DNA of 21,747 nucleotides from PHAA01 sp964584415 (GTDB taxonomy: Bacteria; Bacillota; Syntrophomonadia; Syntrophomonadales; Syntrophomonadaceae), in contig CAZOZX010000030.1 of assembly GCA_964584415.1 (NCBI GenBank), positions 1 through 21,747 on the forward strand, written 5' to 3'. Shown piece by piece: positions 1 through 8,934 of this stretch (position 1 is its first letter; each line of letters starts with the position of its first letter). The translations under genes and the position numbers were made by a program. The notes under the pieces were generated by a model. That model made no database searches. It was not told the DNA's origin and was given only the letters and a program-made list of their open reading frames with translations.

Positions 1-30
1 CCGTTAACTCAATATTCTGGCTGAGGTAAT

Positions 31-2718
31 TTACACACAAATTAGGACTTGATCTTCTCGTTCGCTGAGCTCATAAAGATATTGGGCGATAACTTCTGCC
101 AATTCATTACGCTGTATTATCTTTTCCTTTATATCTTCCGGGTCATAGTTAAATACAACCTCGATACGATCATTGTAGGACGTATATTTTTTAATCCATT
201 GTTTTATCGCCCATATATTAAGGATGGTTTTGATTTTATTGGGACTAACATCTTTTGAACCATGTTCCTCGAGTTGGTCATTTAATTCTTTGATAGTAAC
301 CTTTCTTTCCGTATCGCTCAGGATCGGTAACAGGAGTTTTTCGATATTACTATAGGACCTCAGTATATTCAGAGACCGGTTGGCATTCTCATGCTTCTTC
401 ACGAAAACGGTAAGATCTTTACGATCCCCCAGTATCTTTTCCAAGCGAAGCAGATTGATAATCTCCATTACTTCCTCTTTGGGTATACCGAGCATGTCAG
501 AAATATAGTCAATCCTGGATTCTGGCTGTTCATCATCGCTTTTCTCTCTGTTCCTGCTGCCAATAAGTTTTTTTATAATCCGGGTGGCTTTTTCCTTCTG
601 TTTTTCATTAAACACTGCCGACCCATTTATTTTATCTATTGCATCCATAGCCTTCTTATATAAAATACTGTCCGCATACACCCTGGGCATATTCTGGCCT
701 CGTCTCAGATAGCCCGCCTCTTCCAGGGCGGTGATGGCCGTCTTGACCCTGGTCTCTATATCAGTTACATTCTCATCCCATCCGGCTTTACGGGCCAGTT
801 CCAACGCAGAATGAGACACGGTAGACCGATATCTGGTAACCTCTTTGACCGCTCTCCAAATTTGCTGGATTTCCCGAATGCTGAGTTTCGTCTGATTAAG
901 CAGCATAAAATGTCTGTTTAGATCATCATCATTATAAAGAACAAAACAATCAGCCGAGATGTTCTCATCCCGTCCGGCGCGGCCGGCTTCCTGAACATAG
1001 TTCTCAAGGGAGTCGGATATATCGAAGTGAATGACCATACCCACGTCCTTCTTATCTACGCCCATGCCAAAGGCCGAAGTGGCCACCATGATCTGCACCT
1101 CGCCATTAATAAAGGCATCCTGGTTTTCAGACTTTTCCTGCTTGTCCATCTTGCCGTGATAAGGCCGGGCCTCAAAACCATCCATCGTCAGCCTCTGCGC
1201 TAATTGATAAGCCTTCCTGGTGCGTGAAACATAGATAATAGTTGGGCAATTCTTCTCCTGGATCATCTCTCGAAGGGTGTTGTATTTCTCCTCTTCACCA
1301 TCTCTCTGGAACACTTTGTAGCTTAGATTGCTCCGAGCCGCATTGGTGGAGAATATCTCCAACTCCAGCCCCAGCTTATCCTGGAAATATCCCCTGATAT
1401 CTTCGATAACCTGAGGTTTGGCGGTTGCAGTAAAACATGAGACGGGGATCGCATCGGCAAGATTCTTTTTTTCCTGCAGCATTCTGATGAAATCACCTAT
1501 ATAGAGGTAATCCACTCGGAAATCCTGCCCCCAAGAGGAAAAGCAATGGGCCTCATCCACAACGAAACGGACTACATTCCTCCCTAGCAGCAAGCGTTCT
1601 ATGGTTTTCGAACGCAGTGATTCCGGTGAGATATAGAGGATGGAAGCCGACCCGTCTTCGACTCGTTCAAACGACTTGGCTCTCTCGATCGGATCAAGCA
1701 AACCATTTATGGTCACCGCATCGGTTATGCCTATCTTCTCCAGGTTATCGACCTGGTCTTTCATCAGGGATTGCAGGGGAGAAATGACTACCGTCAGTCC
1801 TTTGCAGTTAACCCCACTCATCAAGGCTGGCACCTGAAAAGTGATTGACTTACCTCCCCCGGTGGGAAATACCGACAGGAGCGATCGGTTATCAATCGCC
1901 GCCTGCACTGCCTTCTCCTGCAGTGGTTCACCAGCAAACGTCCGATAGGAATCGTAGCCAAAGAACTCTTTTAATCCCACATGAATATCGAGAGCGACTT
2001 TGCAATAAGCACAACTCTCCAGGCATGGTTTGCCTCTCAGCATGAACATGACCTTTTCTATATCCGGGTAGTTTTTCGTTACCCAGCGCGGCGTGATCGA
2101 ATAACGGCTGCCGGTATTTATCAGCGCCAGGCAGTAAGCTAGTTCCAACGGATATTCGAAAGCAATCCTCGCCATATTAGCCCGCTCACATATCTGGGCT
2201 TGGAACTTCTGGCGGATCGAATCTTCTATGCTGATACCACTTACATTAAATCCAACAAATTTGAAGAAGGATTGGAACTCTTTCTTATCTCCCAGGAGGT
2301 GATAATAGATCTGCTTTAATAAATCATCTGTATGTTTAAAAGCAGAGACTTCATCATAAAAGAGGTCTCTGGCTTTTATTGAATCATTTAGTGGGTTGTT
2401 GAGCTCTTCAGTCTGCAGCTTGTCATCCTTGAGCAGAGCATGATAAGGTCTCATCGGAAATAGCAGGGGGGAGAGGAAAAGGGTATCTATAACCTGCAGA
2501 TCCCTGATACCTGCGGCGGCAGTATCATCCCGGATGTATTTCAGATCATGATTGAAAATATTGTGGCCACAGATATAATCTGATCCCTGAAGAAATCTAA
2601 CCAATGCAGAGCGCGAGGTAGAATGAAGGGAACTGCCATCATCCGTAATACCACCAATATCCAGGACCTTCCCACTATTTGGCTCAACTTCGGTATCTAT
2701 GAAAGCGATAGATGGCAC
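31..2718 (-). CDS. RecQ-family ATP-dependent DNA helicase with N-terminal DnaQ-like exonuclease
   Basis: Predicted 3'-5' DNA helicase fused to a 3'-5' exonuclease, acting in repair, recombination or defence. Residues 1-125 look like a DEDD exonuclease: D8-T-E10 (Exo I), G51-H-N53 with D58 (Exo II), D79, and D112 in NNPLND where many DEDDh enzymes have His five residues earlier. A linker contains C232, C236 and C239, possibly metal binding. The helicase core has PTGGGKS at about 285-291, VVDEAHCFSSWGQDFR at 386-401 (RecQ motif II plus aromatic loop), TATAKP near 430 and QEAGRAGRD near 577 (motif VI). The C-terminal 280 residues are helical with no recognisable HRDC domain. It starts at GTG behind AGGGAGGTGG. 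A terminator and a promoter-like sequence separate it from the upstream helicase gene, so it is probably a separate transcript of the same island. At 895 aa it is longer than a simple RecQ because of the exonuclease. Confidence 0.93.
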   Translation of the reverse strand: MPSIAFIDTEVEPNSGKVLDIGGITDDGSSLHSTSRSALVRFLQGSDYICGHNIFNHDLKYIRDDTAAAGIRDLQVIDTLFLSPLLFPMRPYHALLKDDKLQTEELNNPLNDSIKARDLFYDEVSAFKHTDDLLKQIYYHLLGDKKEFQSFFKFVGFNVSGISIEDSIRQKFQAQICERANMARIAFEYPLELAYCLALINTGSRYSITPRWVTKNYPDIEKVMFMLRGKPCLESCAYCKVALDIHVGLKEFFGYDSYRTFAGEPLQEKAVQAAIDNRSLLSVFPTGGGKSITFQVPALMSGVNCKGLTVVISPLQSLMKDQVDNLEKIGITDAVTINGLLDPIERAKSFERVEDGSASILYISPESLRSKTIERLLLGRNVVRFVVDEAHCFSSWGQDFRVDYLYIGDFIRMLQEKKNLADAIPVSCFTATAKPQVIEDIRGYFQDKLGLELEIFSTNAARSNLSYKVFQRDGEEEKYNTLREMIQEKNCPTIIYVSRTRKAYQLAQRLTMDGFEARPYHGKMDKQEKSENQDAFINGEVQIMVATSAFGMGVDKKDVGMVIHFDISDSLENYVQEAGRAGRDENISADCFVLYNDDDLNRHFMLLNQTKLSIREIQQIWRAVKEVTRYRSTVSHSALELARKAGWDENVTDIETRVKTAITALEEAGYLRRGQNMPRVYADSILYKKAMDAIDKINGSAVFNEKQKEKATRIIKKLIGSRNREKSDDEQPESRIDYISDMLGIPKEEVMEIINLLRLEKILGDRKDLTVFVKKHENANRSLNILRSYSNIEKLLLPILSDTERKVTIKELNDQLEEHGSKDVSPNKIKTILNIWAIKQWIKKYTSYNDRIEVVFNYDPEDIKEKIIQRNELAEVIAQYLYELSEREDQVLICV

Positions 2719-2758
2719 GTTTATTCCACCTCCCTAATCAGAATAGAAATGTACAATG

Positions 2759-2786
2759 ATTATGAAGCTACATTTTACTTCGACAA
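2759..2786 (-). promoter_or_regulatory. Predicted sigma-A-type promoter of the RecQ-exonuclease gene
   Basis: On the minus strand TTGTCG (2786-2781) and CATAAT (2764-2759) are separated by 16 bases and lie about 40 bases upstream of the GTG start. The -10 matches five of six consensus bases and the -35 four of six. A terminator lies just upstream, so a promoter is needed here. This is read by eye only. Confidence 0.5.
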
Positions 2787-2840
2787 ATTACTAAACATTT
2801 CCTTGTAAAAGCCTGCCATTTATACATACGATTTGAATGC

Positions 2841-2869
2841 AAACAAAAAACGTGTGTAGGGACACACGT
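2841..2869 (-). terminator. Rho-independent terminator of the helicase-nuclease operon
   Basis: On the minus strand a perfect 8-bp stem ACGTGTGT / ACACACGT with a CCCT loop is followed directly by TTTTTTG. It lies about 115 bases past the stop codon of the DUF559-helicase gene and marks the 3' end of the operon. Confidence 0.85.
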
Positions 2870-2984
2870 CATGAAAATAAGGTTTTTATATTGCTATGGT
2901 CTAGCTATTTCTAGTTGATAGTTTGTTTGCGGCTGAGGTTGCAACTCCTGTGTGTACCTTTGGAGATCTTTACTGGCGAATCAA

Positions 2985-5282
2985 TTACCCGCCTACCCTT
3001 TTCTCGAAGTAACTATCCAGCTGTTCATCACTAATCTTGATGAGTCTCGCCCGATCGTCTGCGTTTAACGACTTCCAAAGCTGATGGTCAAAAGCTATGC
3101 GTTTAAGATCACGATTGTGCTGCATGAACGATTTCCGTTCAAATTTCTCGAAAGGCATCCTAAGCATCAACCGAGTCAATTCAAAATCGCTCAGGCTATC
3201 GATTCGATTGACTGTACTACCGGATGTTTCAACGGGAAGGCCCCGATCTTTTCTGCCCTGGTAGTAGGAACGAAAATAGTCTGTCAACTCGCTCAAATCA
3301 ACCTCGCCGTTCTCATCAGCCAGGGTTAGCATTCCTTTAAGCATAACTGGCTTATAGGAACTGGCCATATCACCGGTACGAACGAAAGACAAGAAGTCCT
3401 CCTTCAAAGTAGCCGCAGTTCGCTTAACTATCCCCAGCGCGCTGCGGATCTCATCGACCCGGTCTCTATAAAAATAGTGATATGTAACCCGGCCCATCTT
3501 CATCTCCAGGTCTGGACCCGGTGAAATACGCCCGTTATCAACCCATCTGCGTACGGTACTATCATCGACATACAGTTCTATGGCTAATTGGTGCGCTGAT
3601 AGCATATCCTGAATCTCTTCCTGCCAGTCAAACAGATCCACAACCTCGTAGTCCACCGCATAAACATTGTGAGGCAACAACAGGTCAGGCTTTTCTCCAA
3701 GCAGGTAGGAAGCTTGCTCCTCGGCCATTTGGCCGGCCGGGGCCAGTACCAGGCCCCCGGGGCGATACTCTTTGATTTTTAACAGCCGGTGCAGATTGAC
3801 GGCGCGGTTGAAACGGTTGCTGTCATCAACAAAATCAAAGACTAGCAGAACCTCTTTCCCCTCCGCTTTGCGGGTTCCCCGCCCCAATTGCTGAAGGTAG
3901 ATCACCCGCGATAGAGTAGGCCGGGCCATAAAAAGAACCGACGTTTCCGGGCTATCCCAGCCCTCATTCAATATATCGCAGGCGCACAGCACACTGATTG
4001 TTCCTTCATGATATTCACGCAGGACTTTTTCCCGCTCATCCCTCTTCATCCTACCGTCCACCGCCTGGGCAGGTATACTGTAGTCCCTGAAAAGCTCAGC
4101 TAATTCCCGGGCGTGGTCCACACTGGCACAAAAAACAACCGTTTTTTCAGTAGGCACATGAGCGAGATAGGTCTCGACGATCAAACGGTTGCGCTCAGGC
4201 AGATGGATCTTTTCGTCCAAATCCTGAAGGTTATATTTCACTCCGTTGAAGCGCACCCGCGAAAAATCGATGTTGGTTTTCACCCTAACACAGCGGATCG
4301 GGACCAATTCACCTATTTCCACAGCGGTCCTAATATCCAAACGGTGAGCTTCGTGTTTGAAAATTTCCATAATTGATTCCTGATCATGGCGTTCAGGGGT
4401 GGCGGTAAGGCCCAGCAGAAAACGGGGGTGGAAGTATGAAATCACCTTGCGGTAACTATCTGCAGCAGCATGATGTGCTTCATCAATTATTAGGTAACCA
4501 AATCGATCCGATGCGAACCGCTCCAGGTTCAGATAGAGTCCCTGAATACTGGCAACCACCACATCAGCACCGGCACCGTCCTCGTAGTCGGTAAGCTTTT
4601 CGGTCCTGGCCTGCGGCCACAACTGACGAAATCGGTTGACAGCCTGGTCCAGCAGTTCCAGCCGGTGGGCGATGAATAACGTCGGCAATCCCATTTTCCT
4701 GGCATCCAGAACAGCAACGGTGGTTTTACCCGTACCCTGAGCATCTGCTATCAATGCCATAGAGCCGTTTTCTGACCGCCAGGTTTCCAGATTCTCCAGA
4801 CACTCTTGTTGGTGCTGGCGCAGTTCCAATACCTTTCCCTTTTGATAAGGCAGGTAATCGTCGCCAACTTCAAAATGGGGATCCTGTCCCAGAAACTCAC
4901 GCAGCTCGGATTTCACCTGTTCCCTCTGATTAGCCAACTGGCGATAGGTCCAAATATAGACCTGCCAGCGCTGATAGGTCAGGCTGTTTCTCTTCAATAG
5001 ATCATCTTGGTATTTGTCGATGGAAATCAAGGCCGGATTATGGACTTGTTCCCCGTCAATCTCTATTGCATACTTCTGTAGGGAAGTCTGTAATACATAA
5101 TCTATATAGCGGTTATTACCATAAATATCCTTACAGGGATACTCATTCATCAGATATTGCGTTCTTTCCAATCCGAATGCTTCAGTAAAAATATCAACAA
5201 ACAGATCTTCCGCTGGTGTTGCAGCATCCACGCAGTTCATAAGGTTCTCCATCCAATGGTCAGCCAACTTTACACTCTCCAT
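2985..5282 (-). CDS. SF2 (DEAD/DEAH) helicase with N-terminal DUF559/Vsr-like nuclease and C-terminal MerR-like HTH
   Basis: Predicted ATP-driven DNA translocase with its own nuclease. Residues 20-115 contain RYIDYVL (D61) and IEIDGEQVH (E74, D76, H81), the pattern of DUF559/Vsr-like members of the PD-(D/E)XK superfamily. The motor has AQGTGKT at 181-187, IIDEAHH at 265-271, GLTATPER at 291-298, DILNEGWD near 436-443 and QQLGRGTR at 464-471, as in restriction-type SF2 helicases. Residues 561-615 (DDSTVRRWVDNGRISPGP then a YHYFYRDRVDEI stretch) look like a MerR-type DNA-binding domain, an unusual addition. The rest of the C-terminus is helical and unrecognised. It is the last gene of a four-gene operon, 42 bases after the HIT gene. 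The ATG lacks a good ribosome site. A TTG six codons in, preceded by GGAGAG at 7 bases, is an alternative start. Confidence 0.9.
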   Translation of the reverse strand: MESVKLADHWMENLMNCVDAATPAEDLFVDIFTEAFGLERTQYLMNEYPCKDIYGNNRYIDYVLQTSLQKYAIEIDGEQVHNPALISIDKYQDDLLKRNSLTYQRWQVYIWTYRQLANQREQVKSELREFLGQDPHFEVGDDYLPYQKGKVLELRQHQQECLENLETWRSENGSMALIADAQGTGKTTVAVLDARKMGLPTLFIAHRLELLDQAVNRFRQLWPQARTEKLTDYEDGAGADVVVASIQGLYLNLERFASDRFGYLIIDEAHHAAADSYRKVISYFHPRFLLGLTATPERHDQESIMEIFKHEAHRLDIRTAVEIGELVPIRCVRVKTNIDFSRVRFNGVKYNLQDLDEKIHLPERNRLIVETYLAHVPTEKTVVFCASVDHARELAELFRDYSIPAQAVDGRMKRDEREKVLREYHEGTISVLCACDILNEGWDSPETSVLFMARPTLSRVIYLQQLGRGTRKAEGKEVLLVFDFVDDSNRFNRAVNLHRLLKIKEYRPGGLVLAPAGQMAEEQASYLLGEKPDLLLPHNVYAVDYEVVDLFDWQEEIQDMLSAHQLAIELYVDDSTVRRWVDNGRISPGPDLEMKMGRVTYHYFYRDRVDEIRSALGIVKRTAATLKEDFLSFVRTGDMASSYKPVMLKGMLTLADENGEVDLSELTDYFRSYYQGRKDRGLPVETSGSTVNRIDSLSDFELTRLMLRMPFEKFERKSFMQHNRDLKRIAFDHQLWKSLNADDRARLIKISDEQLDSYFEKRVGG

Positions 5283-5324
5283 CCTAATCTACCCGGCCAA
5301 TGACTGTTCTTCGGAAGAAGATTC

Positions 5325-5693
5325 CTAGTAAATTCGCCGCGAAGGTATGACTCCTCGAACGCCTCCCCGCGGGTTTTCAATATCGCCAATATAGCGGGGT
5401 ATCAGGTGCACATGCAGGTGTTTGACAGTCTGTCCGGCTGCCTCCCCGCAATTGATTCCAATGTTGTAACCATCCGGCTTAAACATTTTATCAAGATGCA
5501 TCTTACATTCTTCCATTAGATCGCAAAGTGCCTCCCGTTCGTCGGATGTGCTGCCCCAATAGTCCTCCACATGTCGGCGGGGGATGATCAACATATGTCC
5601 TTCGTTTACAGGGTATCTGTCATAGATCGCAAATGCTAAATCACTCGAAAGAATAATTTCGTTGGGTATACAAAAAGGGCAAACCTGTTTCAT
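5325..5693 (-). CDS. HIT-family nucleotide hydrolase/transferase
   Basis: A small histidine-triad protein (about 122 aa) that should hydrolyse the alpha phosphate of a nucleotide, such as a dinucleoside polyphosphate or a nucleotidylated substrate. It opens with MKQVCPFC, a CxxC seen in many HIT proteins, has IIPRRHVEDYW near residues 36-46, and carries the catalytic triad KHLHVHLIPR at 91-100 (H92, H94, H96). It ends with an NPRGGVRGVIP segment. A longer reading to 5738 exists, but AGGAGG lies 2 bases before one ATG and 5 bases before the next in-frame ATG, so the start is here or one codon upstream. It begins 16 bases after the stop of the PLD-helicase gene, and its ribosome site sits in that gap, so the two are tightly linked. 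Its substrate in this operon is unknown. Confidence 0.9.
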   Translation of the reverse strand: MKQVCPFCIPNEIILSSDLAFAIYDRYPVNEGHMLIIPRRHVEDYWGSTSDEREALCDLMEECKMHLDKMFKPDGYNIGINCGEAAGQTVKHLHVHLIPRYIGDIENPRGGVRGVIPSRRIY

Positions 5694-5709
5694 CATTACC
5701 TCCTGACGT

Positions 5710-8700
5710 TTAAACCGAAACGGCCTCTTGCAGCACAAAGCCCGGCATGGGCTCGTGCATCTTCCATACGATGCTGATCGGGGCCGATCCGTAATGGCTC
5801 ACATAATCAGCCAGTCCAATACAGGTATAGGGTGCCGCCACCTGCCCCTGTTTCTTATAGTCCCGAACGAAAATCAGCACCTGGTTGCCAGTGTGTTGCT
5901 GGTTGATGTATCTTTGCCCGGTAGCGGACTCAACACTGGTATTGCTCTGTGATTGCCAGTGGAACTGCTCCTCATTAATGGCGTAATCCCGGTACATTGT
6001 GGACGGAGAATAGTCTTTATCCGATTTATTCAGGGTTACGAAAAATACATCCAACCCCGCTTCTTTCAGATACAGCACCCCTTCTTGAAAATGCTTGCGC
6101 TGCCGTTCCGTGTGCCGACCCAAGGCGACTAGAATCTGATCCAGGGTATAGTTGCAATACAAATCAAGCGGGCATTCGAAACCCAAATCCAAGGGCTTAT
6201 CCACGAATTCTATGCGGTCATATTGAAACTGCAGCAAGCCCAACAACTCGTTATAAATCGCATCATCGTCAATTACTGCATATATGGCTTCTTCAATACT
6301 TGAAAAGCCGTGGTCCAGATCATCCAACCCTCTGCTGTAGACAGTATAATGGAACATGGTTAACATGATCCGCTCCCGTTGGGAAGGGCCGGCTTCAACG
6401 CAGCCCTGACTGGCTTTGATCCGGGGCAGAACCTCCAGCAAAAACTTAATCCAGCGCCGCGAATTGGCAGCGGTCAGCCTCATTAATGCATTGGCCATAA
6501 ACTTGTCCTGCCTGTCATCCCTACCAGTCGCGTAGGATGCTTCAGCCTCGGCCGCCAGCCAGCTCAGGGTACAATGCTTGGAGTAAACATCGCGGGGGTG
6601 GACATGGTAGCTCTCGAAAAACACCCTGGAATCCAAGACGGGATTAATCTGCAGGAAATCTTTCACCTTCAGCCTCAAGTTGCGCCGGTTATTGATGGTG
6701 CAGCGGATATTCTCCAGAACGTATTCCTGGGCCTGGCGTTCCATCTGAATCGAACATCCCCGCGGCACATGCACGAAGCCGTGCTCGATCTCATACTCTA
6801 CCGTCCGGCGGGTCCGCGCCAGCAGCGCGCGAACACGTTCCTCGAAGTTGAATTTGCGATTGGCCTGTCCCACAAAATCCAGAACGGTCAAGGCTTCTTT
6901 ACCTTCACTGAGCCTTAGACCCCGGCCCAATTGTTGGATGTAAACGGTTAAGCTCTCCGTGGGCCTCAGGAACAGCACCGTGTTTAACTCGGGAATATCA
7001 ACGCCCTCATTATAAAGGTCTACCACAAAGATAAAGTTGATCTCCCTGCTCACCAACCGCTGTTTGATGCTGCTGCGCACCAGCTCGTCTGATTCGGCCA
7101 CCAAATACACAGCCGGGATGCCTGCCTGGTTGAATTCCTCCGCCATATAGCGGGCATGCTCCTTCGAAACGCAAAACCCCAACCCGATGATATCCTTTAT
7201 TTCTCCGCAATAACGGTCGATGGCCTGGATGATATTGCTGACCCGCTTGCGGGCTTGGGCCTCCTCAAACACGAATAGATTGTCCAGCTGCTTCTGATCA
7301 TACCTTCCCCCCGCTACCCAGCGCACATTTTGCAAACTCACCGTATCGGTCACACAAAAATAGTGGAACGGACTCAGTAGTTTCCGTTCTATGGCTTCAT
7401 TCAAACGCAGCTCGGCTGCAATCCGCCCATTGAAATATTGGAATATATCCTTGCCGTCCAACCGCTCTGGTGTGGCCGTCAATCCCAACAGAATTGGGGG
7501 TTTGTAGTATTCCAGCAAGTCATCGTAAGACGGTGCCGCCGCGTGGTGAAATTCATCGATGATGACGAAGTCATAATAGTCCGGTGCGGTCAGGGTAGTA
7601 AGCTCCTTTGAGTTGAGCGACTGGATGGAAACAAAAAGGTGGTCAAGGTCCTCCGGGTAACTGCCCCCCACCAGCAGGGAGCCGAAATTATAGTCCTTTA
7701 AAATAGCCCGGAAACAGTCCCGGCTCTGTTGCAGGATCTCTTTACGATGGGCCACAAACAGCAATCTATTAGGCTGGCCCGGATTCTCCTGCACGAACCT
7801 CTTATAATCGAAAGCAGCTACGACGGTTTTCCCGGTGCCAGTCGCCGCCACAACCAAATTCCGGTACGAATCATGTATCTCTCTTTCGGCCTTCAGTTTT
7901 TCCAGGATTTCTTGCTGAAAATAATAAGGGGTGATATCGAAGTTGAACGTGAATCTTTCCTCTTCATCCTGGGAATAGCTGCGTTCCGATCTCAGTGCCT
8001 GGCGCAGTCGAGCTCCATCCAATTCCGGTATGAACCTGATGAAATCATGGCTATGCCAATACGCGAAAAAGGTAGCCTGGATTTTCTTCAAAATATCCTT
8101 GGAGTCATATTCACTCAGCTTGATATTCCATTCCAAACCGCTGGTCATGGCCGGTTCGGAGACGTTGGAGGAACCGACATAGGCGCAGCTAAACCCGCTA
8201 TCACGCCAGAATACATAGGCTTTGGCATGCAGGCGGGTTCTTTCGGTATCGTAGGAAATGCGGATCTCGGTGTTGGGTAAAGCGCTCAGCTTTTCAATCG
8301 CTTTATAATCGGTAGCACCCAGGTAGGAAGTAGTGATGACCCGCAACCCTCCGCCCCTCTGGGTGAAGGTCTTCAGCTCATCGATGATCAGCCGTAATCC
8401 GCTCCATTTGATAAAAGAAACCAGCAACTCAATGCGATCGCAGCTCACGATCTCCTTCTTAAGTTCTGAAACCATGCTCGGTTCATGGGGGGCTCCGGTG
8501 AAGAGCGAATTCTCGGCAATAGAGGTATCTGGCCGTATTATGGGACTTGCATCTGCATTAAGGGCAGGCAGGGACCTTTTCTTATCAGCTATAGCCAGCA
8601 ACATTTTCGCGTCCTGATTAACGATGTGGGTTCTGACCAGGTCCGCTATCTCGCGGCTGGGCCTAAAACCAAGCTCGCCCTTTTCGATGACGGTGCCCAA

Positions 8701-8934
8701 ATACTCGATCAGGCGATTACACAATTCCACCCGTTTTTCCAAAACATCGGCTTCGCCCTCGATACGATCCAAGACCTCCCGGATCAGCACGGCCAAGTAT
8801 TCCGCCAGTATCTTGGATGATTCGGCGGTGTCCATCTTGGCGGTTTGGATTCTGGCCAATTCACTGCCCAAACGTTCCAGATGCCGGCTGATGATAGCAT
8901 TGATGACCTGTTCATAGATACCGAAAGGAATCAT
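5710..8934 (-). CDS. PLD-nuclease / SF2 helicase fusion with DUF3427-type C-terminus
   Basis: A 1074-aa multidomain protein predicted to bind, translocate along and cut nucleic acid. Residues 1-125 are a helical N-terminal region. Residues 145-290 form a phospholipase-D-like nuclease with RLHAKAYVFW (H236, K238) and YVGSSNVSEPAM (about 252-263). A single HKD motif implies a dimeric active site. The SF2 motor has AATGTGKT at 363-370, IIDEFHH at 458-464 (DEFH in place of DEAH), GLTATPERLDG at 484-494, DLYNEGVDIPE near 639-649 and QQLGRGLR at 667-674. The last 200 residues, including YTCIGLADYVSHYG, match the DUF3427 domain typical of this family. The ATG lies 10 bases after AGGAGG and overlaps the Nudix stop in ATGA, so the two are translationally coupled. 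Known relatives often sit beside Nudix and HIT genes. Function is predicted, not proven. Confidence 0.92.
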   Translation of the reverse strand: MIPFGIYEQVINAIISRHLERLGSELARIQTAKMDTAESSKILAEYLAVLIREVLDRIEGEADVLEKRVELCNRLIEYLGTVIEKGELGFRPSREIADLVRTHIVNQDAKMLLAIADKKRSLPALNADASPIIRPDTSIAENSLFTGAPHEPSMVSELKKEIVSCDRIELLVSFIKWSGLRLIIDELKTFTQRGGGLRVITTSYLGATDYKAIEKLSALPNTEIRISYDTERTRLHAKAYVFWRDSGFSCAYVGSSNVSEPAMTSGLEWNIKLSEYDSKDILKKIQATFFAYWHSHDFIRFIPELDGARLRQALRSERSYSQDEEERFTFNFDITPYYFQQEILEKLKAEREIHDSYRNLVVAATGTGKTVVAAFDYKRFVQENPGQPNRLLFVAHRKEILQQSRDCFRAILKDYNFGSLLVGGSYPEDLDHLFVSIQSLNSKELTTLTAPDYYDFVIIDEFHHAAAPSYDDLLEYYKPPILLGLTATPERLDGKDIFQYFNGRIAAELRLNEAIERKLLSPFHYFCVTDTVSLQNVRWVAGGRYDQKQLDNLFVFEEAQARKRVSNIIQAIDRYCGEIKDIIGLGFCVSKEHARYMAEEFNQAGIPAVYLVAESDELVRSSIKQRLVSREINFIFVVDLYNEGVDIPELNTVLFLRPTESLTVYIQQLGRGLRLSEGKEALTVLDFVGQANRKFNFEERVRALLARTRRTVEYEIEHGFVHVPRGCSIQMERQAQEYVLENIRCTINNRRNLRLKVKDFLQINPVLDSRVFFESYHVHPRDVYSKHCTLSWLAAEAEASYATGRDDRQDKFMANALMRLTAANSRRWIKFLLEVLPRIKASQGCVEAGPSQRERIMLTMFHYTVYSRGLDDLDHGFSSIEEAIYAVIDDDAIYNELLGLLQFQYDRIEFVDKPLDLGFECPLDLYCNYTLDQILVALGRHTERQRKHFQEGVLYLKEAGLDVFFVTLNKSDKDYSPSTMYRDYAINEEQFHWQSQSNTSVESATGQRYINQQHTGNQVLIFVRDYKKQGQVAAPYTCIGLADYVSHYGSAPISIVWKMHEPMPGFVLQEAVSV

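Noticed and set aside
7729..8280. 183-aa plus-strand open frame opposite the PLD-helicase
   Set aside because: It overlaps the HKD and Walker A coding region of a strongly supported gene and has no recognisable product.
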